Shown here piece after piece: positions 51,226 to 60,023 of a stretch of 64,000 nucleotides of DNA; within the stretch, counting starts at the first letter, position 1, and every line of letters begins with the position of its first letter. Origin of the DNA: Streptomyces sp. NRRL F-4489. GTDB lineage: Bacteria > Actinomycetota > Actinomycetes > Streptomycetales > Streptomycetaceae. The translations under genes and the position numbers were made by a program. The notes under the pieces are model-generated. The model saw nothing but the letters and a program-made list of their open reading frames with translations. It did not search any database and was not told the origin of the DNA. The DNA is taken from assembly GCF_001509485.1 (NCBI RefSeq), contig NZ_LLZI01000001.1, forward strand, positions 222,910-286,909. Reading direction: 5' to 3'.

Positions 51226-52386
51226 TCATCCCGCCTCTCCCCCGCCGAACCGGTCGGGTCTGAACGGCGTGATGTCCAGCGGGAGTTCGCCGCCCGTCAG
51301 GGCCTGGGCGATGATCCGTCCGGTGGCCGGGGCGAGGCCGATGCCCGCCCCTTCATGGCCGCAGGCGTGCAGCAGCCCCGGCCGTCGCGGGTCGGGCCCG
51401 ATCGCGGGCAGGTGGTCGGGCAGATACGGGCGGAAGCCCGTATACGTCCGCACGGCCCGCACCGCGGCGAGGGCCGGGAAGAGCCGTACCGCCTGCCCGG
51501 CGAGGCGGCGCAGCACCTCCACGGACGGCGAGCGGTCGAATCCGACCCGCTCCCGGCTCGCGCCGATCAGCACCGGGCCCGCCGGGGTGCCCTCGACGAC
51601 GGCGGAGGTCTGCAGGGCCGCCGAGTCGCTGGCGACGTCGGCGACGTAGTCCGCGGCGTACACCTTGTGCCGCACCAGGCGCGGCAGCGGCTCGGTGACC
51701 AGCACGAAGCCGCGCCGGGGCAGCACCGGCAGCTCCACGCCGGCCAGTCGGGCCAGCTCACCGCCCCAGGTCCCCGCCGCGTTGACGACGTAGGGGGCAT
51801 GGAGGTCACCGGAGGGCGTCCGCACGCCCCGCACCTCGCCGTGGGCGCCGGTGAGGATCCCGGTGACCTCCTGGCCGAGCCGCAGGGTCACCCGGTCGCC
51901 GGCCGCACGCAGCAGGTGGGCGGCGGCCAGGGCGGGCTGCACCTGGGCGTCCTGCGGGTAGTGGACCCCGCCGGCCAGGCCGGGGGCGAGCCGCGGCTCC
52001 AGGTCACCCAGCCGCCCGCCCGGCACCGCTTCGCAAGCGACCCCGGCCTCCGACTGCCGTGCGGCGAATTCCCGCAGCGCGGCCAGGCTCGTGTCATCGG
52101 AGGCGACGACGAGGCCGCCCTTGGCCTCGTACTCGATCCGCGACGGCAGCACCTCGGCCAGTTCGCGCCACAACTGCGTGGAATAGCGGGCCAGTTGGAG
52201 CTCGGGGCCGGGTTCCTTGTCGGAGACCAGGAGGTTGCCTTCGCCGGCGCCGGTGGTACCGCCGGCTACGGAGCCGCGGTCGAGCACGGTGACCCGCAGG
52301 CCGCGCCGGGCCGCGTAGTAAGCGCAGGCGGCGCCGACCACGCCCGCGCCGATGACGAGGAGATCCGGAGAGTTTCTCGTGGGCAC
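51226..52386 (-). CDS. D-hydroxyproline dehydrogenase catalytic subunit (DAO/HcnC-like)
   Basis: A 386-residue FAD-dependent D-amino-acid dehydrogenase-type protein: LLVIGAGVVGAACAYYAARR at the N-terminus, GTTGAGEGNLLVSDKEPGPE (FAD loop), VVNAAGTWGGELARLAG and C-terminal CGHEGAGIGLAPATG. First gene of the operon. The start is GTG 52386, 4 bases after the -10-like TATTAC, so the mRNA is probably leaderless. It oxidises cis-4-hydroxy-D-proline in this pathway. Confidence 0.9.
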   Translation of the reverse strand: MPTRNSPDLLVIGAGVVGAACAYYAARRGLRVTVLDRGSVAGGTTGAGEGNLLVSDKEPGPELQLARYSTQLWRELAEVLPSRIEYEAKGGLVVASDDTSLAALREFAARQSEAGVACEAVPGGRLGDLEPRLAPGLAGGVHYPQDAQVQPALAAAHLLRAAGDRVTLRLGQEVTGILTGAHGEVRGVRTPSGDLHAPYVVNAAGTWGGELARLAGVELPVLPRRGFVLVTEPLPRLVRHKVYAADYVADVASDSAALQTSAVVEGTPAGPVLIGASRERVGFDRSPSVEVLRRLAGQAVRLFPALAAVRAVRTYTGFRPYLPDHLPAIGPDPRRPGLLHACGHEGAGIGLAPATGRIIAQALTGGELPLDITPFRPDRFGGGEAG

Positions 52387-52387
52387 G

Positions 52388-52421
52388 TCAGTAATATTTC
52401 ACATTGCACCCGCGTTGCCAA
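52388..52421 (-). promoter_or_regulatory. Promoter/operator of the hydroxyproline operon
   Basis: On the minus strand TTGGCA (52421-52416), 19-base spacer, TATTAC (52396-52391), then four bases to the GTG start, so the transcript is likely leaderless. The spacer contains the + strand word ATTTCACATT (52396-52405), also found exactly in the collagenase promoter (54119-54128). It is the probable GntR binding site. Confidence 0.6.
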
Positions 52422-52502
52422 GACCTCCCGACCGGACGTCAACTCCCTTGCCGGCGGCCCGCGAACGCCCAGGCGGACGGGCAGGCTCACCCCTCCATCA
52501 AC

Positions 52503-53873
52503 TCACCCCTCCATCAACGCACCCATCCACGCCTCCACCGCCTCCGGCGTCCGCGGCAGGGCGCCCGACAGCAGCCGCGCCCCGTCCGCCGTGATCACCA
52601 GGTCGTCCTCGATCCGTACGCCGATGCCCCGCAGGTCCGGCGGGAGCGTCGTGTCGTCCGGCTGGAGGTAGAGCCCCGGCTCGACCGTCAGCACCTGGCC
52701 TTCCGCCAGCACCCCGTCCAGATAGGCGTCGGCCCGCGCCTGGGCGCAGTCGTGCACGTCGAGCCCGAGCATGTGCCCGCTGCTGCAGAGGGTGTAGCGG
52801 CGGTGGAGGTCCCCTTCCGGGCTCTTCAGGACACCCCATGCGGTGAGCCCCTCCGCGATCACCCGCATCGCCGCGCGGTGGAAGTCGCGGAACCGCGCAC
52901 CCGGCCTCAGCGCGGCGATGCCCGCATCCTGGGCCGCCAGCACCAGCTCGTACACCTGCCGCTGCACCGGGGAGAAACGTCCGGACAGCGGGAGGGTGCG
53001 GGTGATGTCGGCGGTGTAAAGGGTGTCGGTCTCCACACCGGCGTCCAGCAGGAGCAACTGGCCGGCGGGCAGCGGGCCGTCGTTGCGTATCCAGTGCAGG
53101 ACGCAGGCGTGGGCGCCGGCGGCCGCGATGGTCTCGTAGCCCGTACCATTGCCCTCGGCACGGGCCCGCAGCCCGAAGACGCCCTCGACCCAGCGCTCAC
53201 CGCGCGGATGGGCGAGAGCGCGCGGAAGCGCGCGGACGACATCCTCGAACCCGGCGGTCGTGTGATCGACGGCCAGCTGCAACTGCTCGACCTCCCAGGC
53301 GTCCTTGATCAGCCGCAACTCGCTGAGAACGGACGCGAGTTCAGCGTCGACGGCGGCGTTGCGGCCCGGGGGCAGGGCCTCCAGGCCGCCGAGGTGGACG
53401 CAGCGGATACCGGTCATGCGCTCGGCCTCGGCGAGGTCGGGGCGGCGGCCGACCCAGAACTCGCCGTACCGCCGGTCCCGGCAGAAGCCTGTGTCGGTGC
53501 GCGGCGAGCGGGGGCGGACGTACAGCACCGCTTCGTGCCGGTGCGGCCCGTCCGGTTCCAGGACCAGGACGTGCCCCGCCTGGTCCTCGCCGGTGAGGCC
53601 GGTCAGCCAGGCGTAGGCGCTGTGCGGCCGGAAGCGGTGGTCGCAGTCGTTGGAGCGGACGGTGAGTTCACCGGCGGGGACGATCAGCCGTTCGCCGGGG
53701 AAGCGGGCGGACAGGCGCTGCCGGCGGGCGGGGGTGACATCGGCGGCCGGCAGCCGGAGGGCGTCCGGCAGCGGCGTCGCCGCCCAGCCGCTCCCCAGGA
53801 ACCGCTCCAACTCCGGGGACATGGGCAGATCGTGGCTGACGGTGCGCGGGGCGGCGGGAACAGCTTCCGTCAT
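52503..53873 (-). CDS. Xaa-Pro aminopeptidase (aminopeptidase P, M24B)
   Basis: A 456-residue pita-bread metallopeptidase. N-terminal domain 1-190; the five metal ligands are visible as two Asp in LLDAGVETDTLYTADITRTL, His in SSGHMLGLDVHD, Glu in LTVEPGLYL and Glu in GVRIEDDLVI. The His between (CVLHWIRNDGP) is also conserved. ATG 53873 follows GGAGGAGAG. It releases N-terminal residues ahead of proline, i.e. it works on the Gly-Pro-Hyp type peptides a collagenase makes. It lies between the hydroxyproline operon and the divergent collagenase. Confidence 0.93.
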   Translation of the reverse strand: MTEAVPAAPRTVSHDLPMSPELERFLGSGWAATPLPDALRLPAADVTPARRQRLSARFPGERLIVPAGELTVRSNDCDHRFRPHSAYAWLTGLTGEDQAGHVLVLEPDGPHRHEAVLYVRPRSPRTDTGFCRDRRYGEFWVGRRPDLAEAERMTGIRCVHLGGLEALPPGRNAAVDAELASVLSELRLIKDAWEVEQLQLAVDHTTAGFEDVVRALPRALAHPRGERWVEGVFGLRARAEGNGTGYETIAAAGAHACVLHWIRNDGPLPAGQLLLLDAGVETDTLYTADITRTLPLSGRFSPVQRQVYELVLAAQDAGIAALRPGARFRDFHRAAMRVIAEGLTAWGVLKSPEGDLHRRYTLCSSGHMLGLDVHDCAQARADAYLDGVLAEGQVLTVEPGLYLQPDDTTLPPDLRGIGVRIEDDLVITADGARLLSGALPRTPEAVEAWMGALMEG

Positions 53874-54108
53874 GGGTTCTCTCCTCCATGGGTTCTTCTG
53901 CTCGGTTGCGGTGCGGGTCGCGGCGCCCATGCGGTGGGCGGTGGGGCGCCCTCGCGGTGCGGCTCACGGAACGGCTTGCGTGCCCGGCCCGCGAGGCGGA
54001 GGGGCGGCAGCCGATCGAGAGCGTTCGCACCTGTCCGGCGGCGGGCCCCTGACCTGAACCAACGGGCAGCGCAAGGGATTTCGCTGAAACGTACCCTGAC
54101 AAAGGGCT

Positions 54109-54136
54109 TGCCAGTGCAATTTCACATTATTACGTT
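54109..54136 (+). promoter_or_regulatory. Promoter/operator of the collagenase gene
   Basis: TTGCCA (54109-54114), 16-base spacer and TACGTT (54131-54136) form a promoter-like pair. The spacer carries GTGCAATTTCACATTATTAC; its core ATTTCACATT is identical to the word in the hydroxyproline operon promoter. It lies between the divergent aminopeptidase and collagenase genes and could control both. Confidence 0.55.
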
Positions 54137-54248
54137 ACGCATCACATGGCGTGCACCTGCCCGTCAGTCGGCACGTGTACGGCAGCCAGGGCCCCGGACA
54201 CCGCGGACCCGCCGCGCACGCTTCACCGCCCCCACACAGGAGAGCTTC

Positions 54249-56621
54249 GTGTTCCCTTCGAGAACCCTTCGCAGATCCCTGCTCACGGCCGCGACAGCGG
54301 TCACGCTCTGCGTGACCGCAGCCGGCACCGAATACCCGGCAAGCCCCACCCCCACCTCGCGTGAGGCCGCAGCGACCCCGCGCCCCGCCGCCTTCGCCGG
54401 CCCGGCAGCCGCCACGCCCACCCCGCACGACAGGGTCGACCGCCTGGCCAAGGCACCCACGTCGCCGGCCCTGCGCATACCGGGCCCGGGCGGGCTCGGC
54501 AGCAGCCGCGTCCCCGGCCCCCACACGCCCAAGGCCAAGGCCGGTGCGCACCCCACACCGCACGCCACCCTCGGCAAGGCCGCCGTCCCGTGCACCCTCG
54601 ACGGCATCACCGGCCTCTCCCCCCAGCAGCTCACCGAGTTCCTCGCCGCCCCCGAGGTCACCGCCGACGGCTGTCTGGGCACCCTGCTCTGGAACTGGGA
54701 CCAGCGCCTGGCTCCGGTCATGTCGAAGGCCCACATCCAGGCCGTCGCGCACCGCATCGGCCAACTCGCCGCCGCCCACGACGGCCGCAACGGCACCCAC
54801 CTGCTGGAGATGTTCACCTATCTCCACGCGGTCGCCTACCTGGGCTTCTCCCACCACGAGGTCGATATCACCGACCCGGCGACCCTGGACGCCATGCGCC
54901 GGGCCGTCGACGCCTTCGGCTCGGCCGCCCGCAGCTTCGACGTGACCCGCAGCAACGCCGAGACGCTCCGCGAGGCCCTCAACGCGGCCAGCGCCCAGGG
55001 CCTGCGGCAGTACCAACTCCCGTTGATCAAGCGGGTCCTGGCCACCATGGGCCCGGACCACCCGGACACCGCCAAGGATCCCTCCTGGGGCGGCGCCGCC
55101 CTCGCCGCCCTCTCCGTGCAGTACCTCGGCGTCTACCCGGGCAACCAGGACACCGCCTTCCGCGACGCGGTCGTGGCCGACCCGTCCTACCGCGCCGTCT
55201 TCAAGGCATTCGCCGACTACACCCACCTCAAGGACACGGCCAACGCCTGGGTGGTACGCGACGCGGTCGGCGAATACGGCCGCACCGGGCAGATCGACCG
55301 GCTGCACGACGAAATCGTCGCCGGCCTCGGCCCGCTCCTGAACACCACCGCCCGCAACTTCGGCGCCTACAGCGCCCCGTGGGTCAAGATCGCCACCTGG
55401 CTGAACGAATACGACGCCTGCGCGCCGTACCAGGTCTGCCGTGCGGACATCGAGAAGCACCTCTTCCCCCGGACCTACACGTACGGCAAGGACGGCACCG
55501 ACGGCATCACCGTCCGCACCGCCCTCGACCGCGGCACCGTCGACCAGCTCTACTACGCGAGCAAGCAGGTCAAGACGCAGTTCCACCGGGTGATCGGCAC
55601 CGAGGAGCCGCTGGCGGGCGACACCAACTCGACCCTGCACATCGTCCTGTACGCCTCCCGCGCCGACTACGAGAACTTCCAGCCCCTGCTGACCGGCCTG
55701 AGCACCAGCAACGGCGGCATGTACATCGAGCAGGGCGCGACCTTCTACACCTACCAGCGCCGCGTGCCGCAGGACTCCACCCTCACCCTCGAGGAGCTCT
55801 TCCGGCACGAGTACACGCACTACCTCAACGGCCGCTGGGCGGTCCCCGGGACCTTCGGTGAAGGCCCGTGGTACCAGGGCGACCGGACCACGGCGATGGA
55901 CGAGGGCACCGCCGAGTTCTTCGACGGCGGCACCCGCGACGACGGCATCAAGGTCCGCAAGTCACTGGTGAAAGGCATCATCGCCGACACCGCGAACGGC
56001 GGCCCGCGCATGACCGTCAACCAGCTCCTGCACGCCACGTACGACGGGGACGGCTTCCGCTTCTACAACTACGCGGGCACGTTCTTCGAGTTCCTGTGGG
56101 CCGAACACCCCACCCTGCTCAAGGAGATGTACCGCGACCTGCGGGCCGACGACCCGGCCGCCTTCGATGCCTGGCGCACCCGCCTCGGCAGCGATCAGGC
56201 CCTCCAGCGGGAGTACGACGCCTTCCTCGACACCAACATCGCCCACGTCGACGACCTCTTCGTCCCCGACACCAAGCATGTCCCGCTCGCCGACCTGGCC
56301 GACAGCACCCCCGACCAGATCCGCGCGTCCTTCGCCAAGAGCACCTCCACCACCCCCGACGAGTGCTCCGCCTCCGGCTCGCCGGACCGCCCGCGGTTCA
56401 CCTGCAAGGGCCGCATCACCGCCAACCTCACCGACGCCGGCAACGCCGACCAGGTCTTCAAGGACATGTCCGAGACCGTCGACTACTTCCTGCTGGACCG
56501 AGCCACTCACGGCGACAACAACCTCGCCGATATGAACTGCTCCTTCGGCGAAGTCGACATCTGGACCAACCACCGCGCGGGAACGTCCCACTTCACCTGC
56601 GAGGGCCCCCTGCGCAGCTGA
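54249..56621 (+). CDS. Secreted M9-family collagenase
   Basis: A 790-residue metalloprotease. Residues 1-35 form a signal (FPSRTLRRSLLTAATAVTLC); a Pro/Ala/Thr-rich stretch follows to about 110. The M9 N-domain spans about 115-400 and the catalytic domain 400-690 with HEYTH (520-524) and the Glu ligand E552 (AMDEGTAEFF). The last 95 residues hold four Cys (DECSASG, FTCKG, MNCSFG, HFTCEG) in place of the usual PKD/collagen-binding repeats. GTG 54249 follows GGAGAG. It would cut native collagen outside the cell and feed the peptidase and hydroxyproline genes next door. Confidence 0.92.
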   Translation: MFPSRTLRRSLLTAATAVTLCVTAAGTEYPASPTPTSREAAATPRPAAFAGPAAATPTPHDRVDRLAKAPTSPALRIPGPGGLGSSRVPGPHTPKAKAGAHPTPHATLGKAAVPCTLDGITGLSPQQLTEFLAAPEVTADGCLGTLLWNWDQRLAPVMSKAHIQAVAHRIGQLAAAHDGRNGTHLLEMFTYLHAVAYLGFSHHEVDITDPATLDAMRRAVDAFGSAARSFDVTRSNAETLREALNAASAQGLRQYQLPLIKRVLATMGPDHPDTAKDPSWGGAALAALSVQYLGVYPGNQDTAFRDAVVADPSYRAVFKAFADYTHLKDTANAWVVRDAVGEYGRTGQIDRLHDEIVAGLGPLLNTTARNFGAYSAPWVKIATWLNEYDACAPYQVCRADIEKHLFPRTYTYGKDGTDGITVRTALDRGTVDQLYYASKQVKTQFHRVIGTEEPLAGDTNSTLHIVLYASRADYENFQPLLTGLSTSNGGMYIEQGATFYTYQRRVPQDSTLTLEELFRHEYTHYLNGRWAVPGTFGEGPWYQGDRTTAMDEGTAEFFDGGTRDDGIKVRKSLVKGIIADTANGGPRMTVNQLLHATYDGDGFRFYNYAGTFFEFLWAEHPTLLKEMYRDLRADDPAAFDAWRTRLGSDQALQREYDAFLDTNIAHVDDLFVPDTKHVPLADLADSTPDQIRASFAKSTSTTPDECSASGSPDRPRFTCKGRITANLTDAGNADQVFKDMSETVDYFLLDRATHGDNNLADMNCSFGEVDIWTNHRAGTSHFTCEGPLRS

Positions 56622-56699
56622 ACCAGCTGATCAGCGGAACCGGCTGACGTATGCGCCGTGAGGCGCGGGTGACGGCGGGACGCCGTGTCCCGGTGAACC

Positions 56700-56740
56700 G
56701 CGCGGCCGCGGGCGGGGTCGTTCCCCGTCCACGGCCGCGC
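56700..56740. terminator. Strong hairpin terminator between convergent genes
   Basis: Outer arms GCGCGGCCG (56700-56708) and CGGCCGCGC (56732-56740) are perfect; an inner GGCGGGG/CCCCGTC pairing adds seven bases with one wobble, closed by TCGTT. It lies just past the collagenase gene and before the convergent secreted-protein gene. Confidence 0.65.
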
Positions 56741-56747
56741 CGCCGAC

Positions 56748-57170
56748 TCAGCGGACGGCCACCGTCACCACCTCAGAGGCGTGCAAACGCACCGGGTGCT
56801 GGTCATGCGCGCTGGTCAGGCCGTACAGCACCGCACGGAACTGCAGATTGCCGCGGCGCGCGGCCGTACCCTGTACGGACACCCGCGCATCGCCCTTGAC
56901 GGCGACGCTGCAGCTCTCCTGGTGCCAGCCTTCCCCGAAGCCGTTCTCTTCCAGGCACAGCTGGTGGAGGAAACCGGCGCTGTCATCGCCGCCGTGCGCG
57001 CTGACCGCAATGGCTTCGCCGACGTGCGCCGTGCGCGGCGCCGCGATGTCCACAGCGCCCTTGGCGAACGCCGGCCCGGCGGCCAGCGTCACGGCGGCCA
57101 GCCCCAGCGCACCGACCACAGCCGCCCGGCCCCCGCGCGCGGTCATCGAGGTCTTCTTCGTCCTGGTCAT
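56748..57170 (-). CDS. Small secreted protein of unknown function
   Basis: A 140-residue protein with Sec signal (MTRTKKTSMTARGGRAAVVG..., cut after GPAFA) and a mature domain of about 105 residues with two Cys (QLCLEENGFGEGWHQESCSV) that could form a disulfide. The beta-rich pattern (VDIAAPRTAHVGEAIAVSAH, RVSVQGTAARRGNLQFRAVL) suggests an Ig-like fold. It ends opposite the collagenase gene. The family is unknown. Confidence 0.75.
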   Translation of the reverse strand: MTRTKKTSMTARGGRAAVVGALGLAAVTLAAGPAFAKGAVDIAAPRTAHVGEAIAVSAHGGDDSAGFLHQLCLEENGFGEGWHQESCSVAVKGDARVSVQGTAARRGNLQFRAVLYGLTSAHDQHPVRLHASEVVTVAVR

Positions 57171-57437
57171 GGACTTCCCCTCCCGTGGATCTCCCCGAGA
57201 CCCACCCGTTCACCAAAGCGCCCTGCGCGCCTTGCTGATCATCCAGACGGGCGGTCCTCCCTGCTCGTTGCCCCGCGCCCCCGCCCGTTACAAATCCACG
57301 ACAAACGCGCCATCCTCGCCCTGCGATCAGGGTGGGCCGGTCTGATGTGCGCGGCGGACGGTCAGCAGGCCGGAGCGATTGATGAGGGATGGGCCGGCGG
57401 GCTGCCCACGAAGCGCGTCTGGACGCATGACGCCGAG

Positions 57438-57917
57438 TCAGCGGTTTCCGCGGTCCGGCGCGAAGGGGATGCCGGAGGCTTTGCCGCGGCGGCCGACCAG
57501 AAGGGACTCGCCGAGGAAGCTGACGCCGATGGAGAGCTGGATGGGGCGCGCGTTCTCGCGCATACCCATCTTCACCGCGAGGACGCTGAAGCCCGCCATG
57601 ACCGCCAAGGTGCCGAGCATGGCGAGGAAGGTGCGGCCGGTGTAGCGCTGCCACAAGACGCCGTGTCTGTCGGAGAGTTGGATGGTGGCGCCGCGGAGCG
57701 TACCGAGAGCGATGCCGAGGACGGTGCCCGCGATGACCCAGGCGAGGTCGGTTCCGGTGCTGTCCTTCGCCTTGACGAGGGACAGGACGCCGATACCGGT
57801 GAGGATCACCGGCGCTGCGAACAGGTCCCGCACATTGACCGGTTCACCGATCAGCCGCTTGATCACGACGGCGATCACAAGTATCGCGATGATCACCGCG
57901 AGCAGCCAGGGGTTCAC
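57438..57917 (-). CDS. DUF1453-like integral membrane protein
   Basis: A 159-residue protein with about five membrane helices (WLLAVIIAILVIAVVIK, LFAAPVILTGIGVLSLV, WVIAGTVLGIALGTLRG, FLAMLGTLAVMAGFSVLAV). LRGATIQLSDRHGVLWQRYT is the loop typical of DUF1453/CcdC-like proteins. The start is GTG 57917 with TATAAA 15-20 bases upstream. It is divergent from and probably controlled by the TetR gene at 57990. Confidence 0.75.
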   Translation of the reverse strand: MNPWLLAVIIAILVIAVVIKRLIGEPVNVRDLFAAPVILTGIGVLSLVKAKDSTGTDLAWVIAGTVLGIALGTLRGATIQLSDRHGVLWQRYTGRTFLAMLGTLAVMAGFSVLAVKMGMRENARPIQLSIGVSFLGESLLVGRRGKASGIPFAPDRGNR

Positions 57918-57935
57918 TCACTTACCACCCAATCT

Positions 57936-57983
57936 TTATAGCACGGCCATGCCAAAACGATGTTAGCCCGACCGTGCTATAAC
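57936..57983. promoter_or_regulatory. Palindromic operator over divergent promoters
   Basis: Perfect 11-base inverted arms TTATAGCACGG (57936-57946) and CCGTGCTATAA (57972-57982). TATAAC (57978-57983) is a -10 box ending six bases before ATG 57990, implying a leaderless TetR transcript. The other arm gives a TATAAA -10 for the membrane protein gene. Binding would shut both promoters. Confidence 0.75.
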
Positions 57984-57989
57984 GGCAAC

Positions 57990-58607
57990 ATGCCGAAGAT
58001 CGTCGATCCAGTGGCCCGCCGCAGGGCCGTTGCCCAGGCAGTCCTGTCCGTCGTCGGCCGACACGGACTGGCGCACGCGTCGCTGCGCAACGTTGCCGAC
58101 GAAGCCGGACTCGCCATCGGCTCGGTCCGCCACTACTTCGCCGACCACGACGAGTTGATGCTCTTCACGATGCGAGAGCTGAGCCATCGCATCGACGAGC
58201 GTGTCCGCGCGCATATCGAGCGGCTGCTCTCCCCAGGCAACGGCACCGACCGCCGCGCCACCACCGAGCAGCTTCTGACCGAATTCCTCCCCCTCGACGC
58301 CACCCGCCGGGAGGAGGCCGCGATCTGGCTCGCCTTCGCCGCCGCAGCGCACACCCGCCCCGAACTGCGGCCCTGCGCGGATGAGATGCACCAGGGCATG
58401 AACGCGCTGGTACGGCGCGTGCTGCACGAGGCACAGCGCTCCGGCGCGTTGCCGGACGACTTGGACACCGACCTGGAGAGCAAGCGCCTGACCGCCCTCC
58501 TCGACGGGCTCACACTCCAGTCAGCGCTACTTCCCGACCGCTTCCCGCCAGAGGCGATCCGGCAAGTGCTACGCCGGCACCTGGACGCACTCAGGTCCGG
58601 CGACTGA
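57990..58607 (+). CDS. TetR-family transcriptional regulator
   Basis: A 205-residue TetR/BetI-like protein: helix-turn-helix at residues 10-55 (AVAQAVLSVVGRHGLAHASL, AGLAIGSVRHYFADHDELML) and an all-helical ligand domain. It lies behind a palindrome that overlaps its own -10, so it autoregulates and represses the divergent membrane protein gene. Confidence 0.92.
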   Translation: MPKIVDPVARRRAVAQAVLSVVGRHGLAHASLRNVADEAGLAIGSVRHYFADHDELMLFTMRELSHRIDERVRAHIERLLSPGNGTDRRATTEQLLTEFLPLDATRREEAAIWLAFAAAAHTRPELRPCADEMHQGMNALVRRVLHEAQRSGALPDDLDTDLESKRLTALLDGLTLQSALLPDRFPPEAIRQVLRRHLDALRSGD

Positions 58608-58852
58608 CATCCTCACCCAAACCGCTTCGCGCCTCCGACTCCCTACCCGGACACCACACCGCGACGTGGTCTCGTCACTCCCTGCGCCAACTGGGTCGGC
58701 CGCCCTTCGCGTGAATGCCGCGCGTATGCGCAGCACCCACTTCGACGCGGCGCGCGCGGGCCGGCCACCGGCTCCAACGCAGACCTCCCACACTTCACAA
58801 CTCACCGCCTCACGCCGCCGACACTGACCGCCCTCCCCCGCACGGAATTCCT

Positions 58853-59530
58853 TCAGGAGGTGAGGACGGATATACCGTCTCCGAGCAGTTTCAGACCGAG
58901 GACGAAGGACAGGACGGCCATCACGGCGGCATTGTGCTGAGCTGCCCAATCCTTCCAGACGCCGAGCGTGGTCCTGGCCCGTTCTCCCCCGAAGAGGAAA
59001 ACTCCCAGCGGGGCCAGCAGACCGAGGGTGGCGATCACGACGAAAATCGCCAGTGATCCGATCTGCTGCCCGACCGGCAGTCCGGCTGAGCCGATGGCGG
59101 CGCCGGCGGCGATGGTCAGCGGGGCGTTCTTCGCATTGAGCGCGGCCAGGGCCGTTCCGAGTCCCAAGATCTTCACCGGCGTCAGACGGTCAATCGCACC
59201 CATCCACTTCGGCAGTTTCGCCTGCGAGGGATCCTTTGGGCGCCGCCGCCACCGTCGGGTACCGAGAAGGAGGAGGAGCACACCGAGGGCGAGCTTGAGA
59301 GCCCCCACCCAGATGGCCGGGCGCTTGTGGACGGAGGCTCCTGCGGGGGAGGCGATCGCCAGTATCACCGCGCCCAGTGCCGAGAGTCCGAGAATCCAGC
59401 CGACGGTGAAAAGGATTCCGTTGAGACGTCCCCGGGGCGTGGCGAGGATGAGGATGACGGCGAGGATCGGAAGCGGGCTGACCGCGACGCCGGCCGCAAG
59501 ACCCAGTACGTCACCGAGGACTGCGCCCAT
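58853..59530 (-). CDS. GAP/Sap-family (LysE-like) membrane protein
   Basis: A 225-residue protein with six predicted membrane helices (LGLAAGVAVSPLPILAVILI, GILFTVGWILGLSALGAVIL, LALGVLLLLLGTRRW, GSLAIFVVIATLGLLAPLGV). The motif SPLPILAVILIL near residue 17 and GxK-like LTPVKILGLG match the actinobacterial GAP family, thought to export lipids or small solutes. ATG 59530 follows GGAGGCAATC. Monocistronic. Confidence 0.85.
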   Translation of the reverse strand: MGAVLGDVLGLAAGVAVSPLPILAVILILATPRGRLNGILFTVGWILGLSALGAVILAIASPAGASVHKRPAIWVGALKLALGVLLLLLGTRRWRRRPKDPSQAKLPKWMGAIDRLTPVKILGLGTALAALNAKNAPLTIAAGAAIGSAGLPVGQQIGSLAIFVVIATLGLLAPLGVFLFGGERARTTLGVWKDWAAQHNAAVMAVLSFVLGLKLLGDGISVLTS

Positions 59531-60023
59531 GATTGCCTCCGTTGGGTTCGGGGTGGTGCGATCCGGTTGAGCAGAGGTCCGGTGGAGGCGGGTGCTCCGC
59601 CGCCGCCCGGACGGCGCGACGGTTCTTGTGCGAGTGCGATCGGTGGCACGGCTGTTTCCCGGCGATACGGAAATGGCCGGCCGAGAAGGGGACCGGGCCG
59701 CCTCAGCACGCACCGCCCCGGCCATCTTCCTGCGCCTGGCCCGGTCTGTCCTCGGGAGTATCGGAGTATCGGGGGGTGTCCCTCCCCCACACGGAACGTA
59801 ATCGCGCCTAATGAGGCAATTGCGGAGTAGGCGGGTGGGCGGGCGGTGACGGACGAAGTTTCTCGTGAATCCCGTGCGTGCATCCAGTCGGGTGATCAGG
59901 TAGCGCAGGGGACAAGATGCGGCGCCGCGCTCCCGTGGTGAGGATTGACTCGTGAGGGCGAAGGCGCCCTGCGTTCGGGCGCTTGGTGCCCCTCACACCT
60001 ATCCGTGGCAGGGGAATCCCACG
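59531..60023. other. Intergenic region without a supported gene
   Basis: About 490 bases between a divergent pair. Open frames are non-protein-like. The 59800-59830 part is relatively A/T-rich (AATGAGGCAATTGCGGAG) and may hold promoters of the flanking genes. No RNA gene recognised. Confidence 0.35.
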
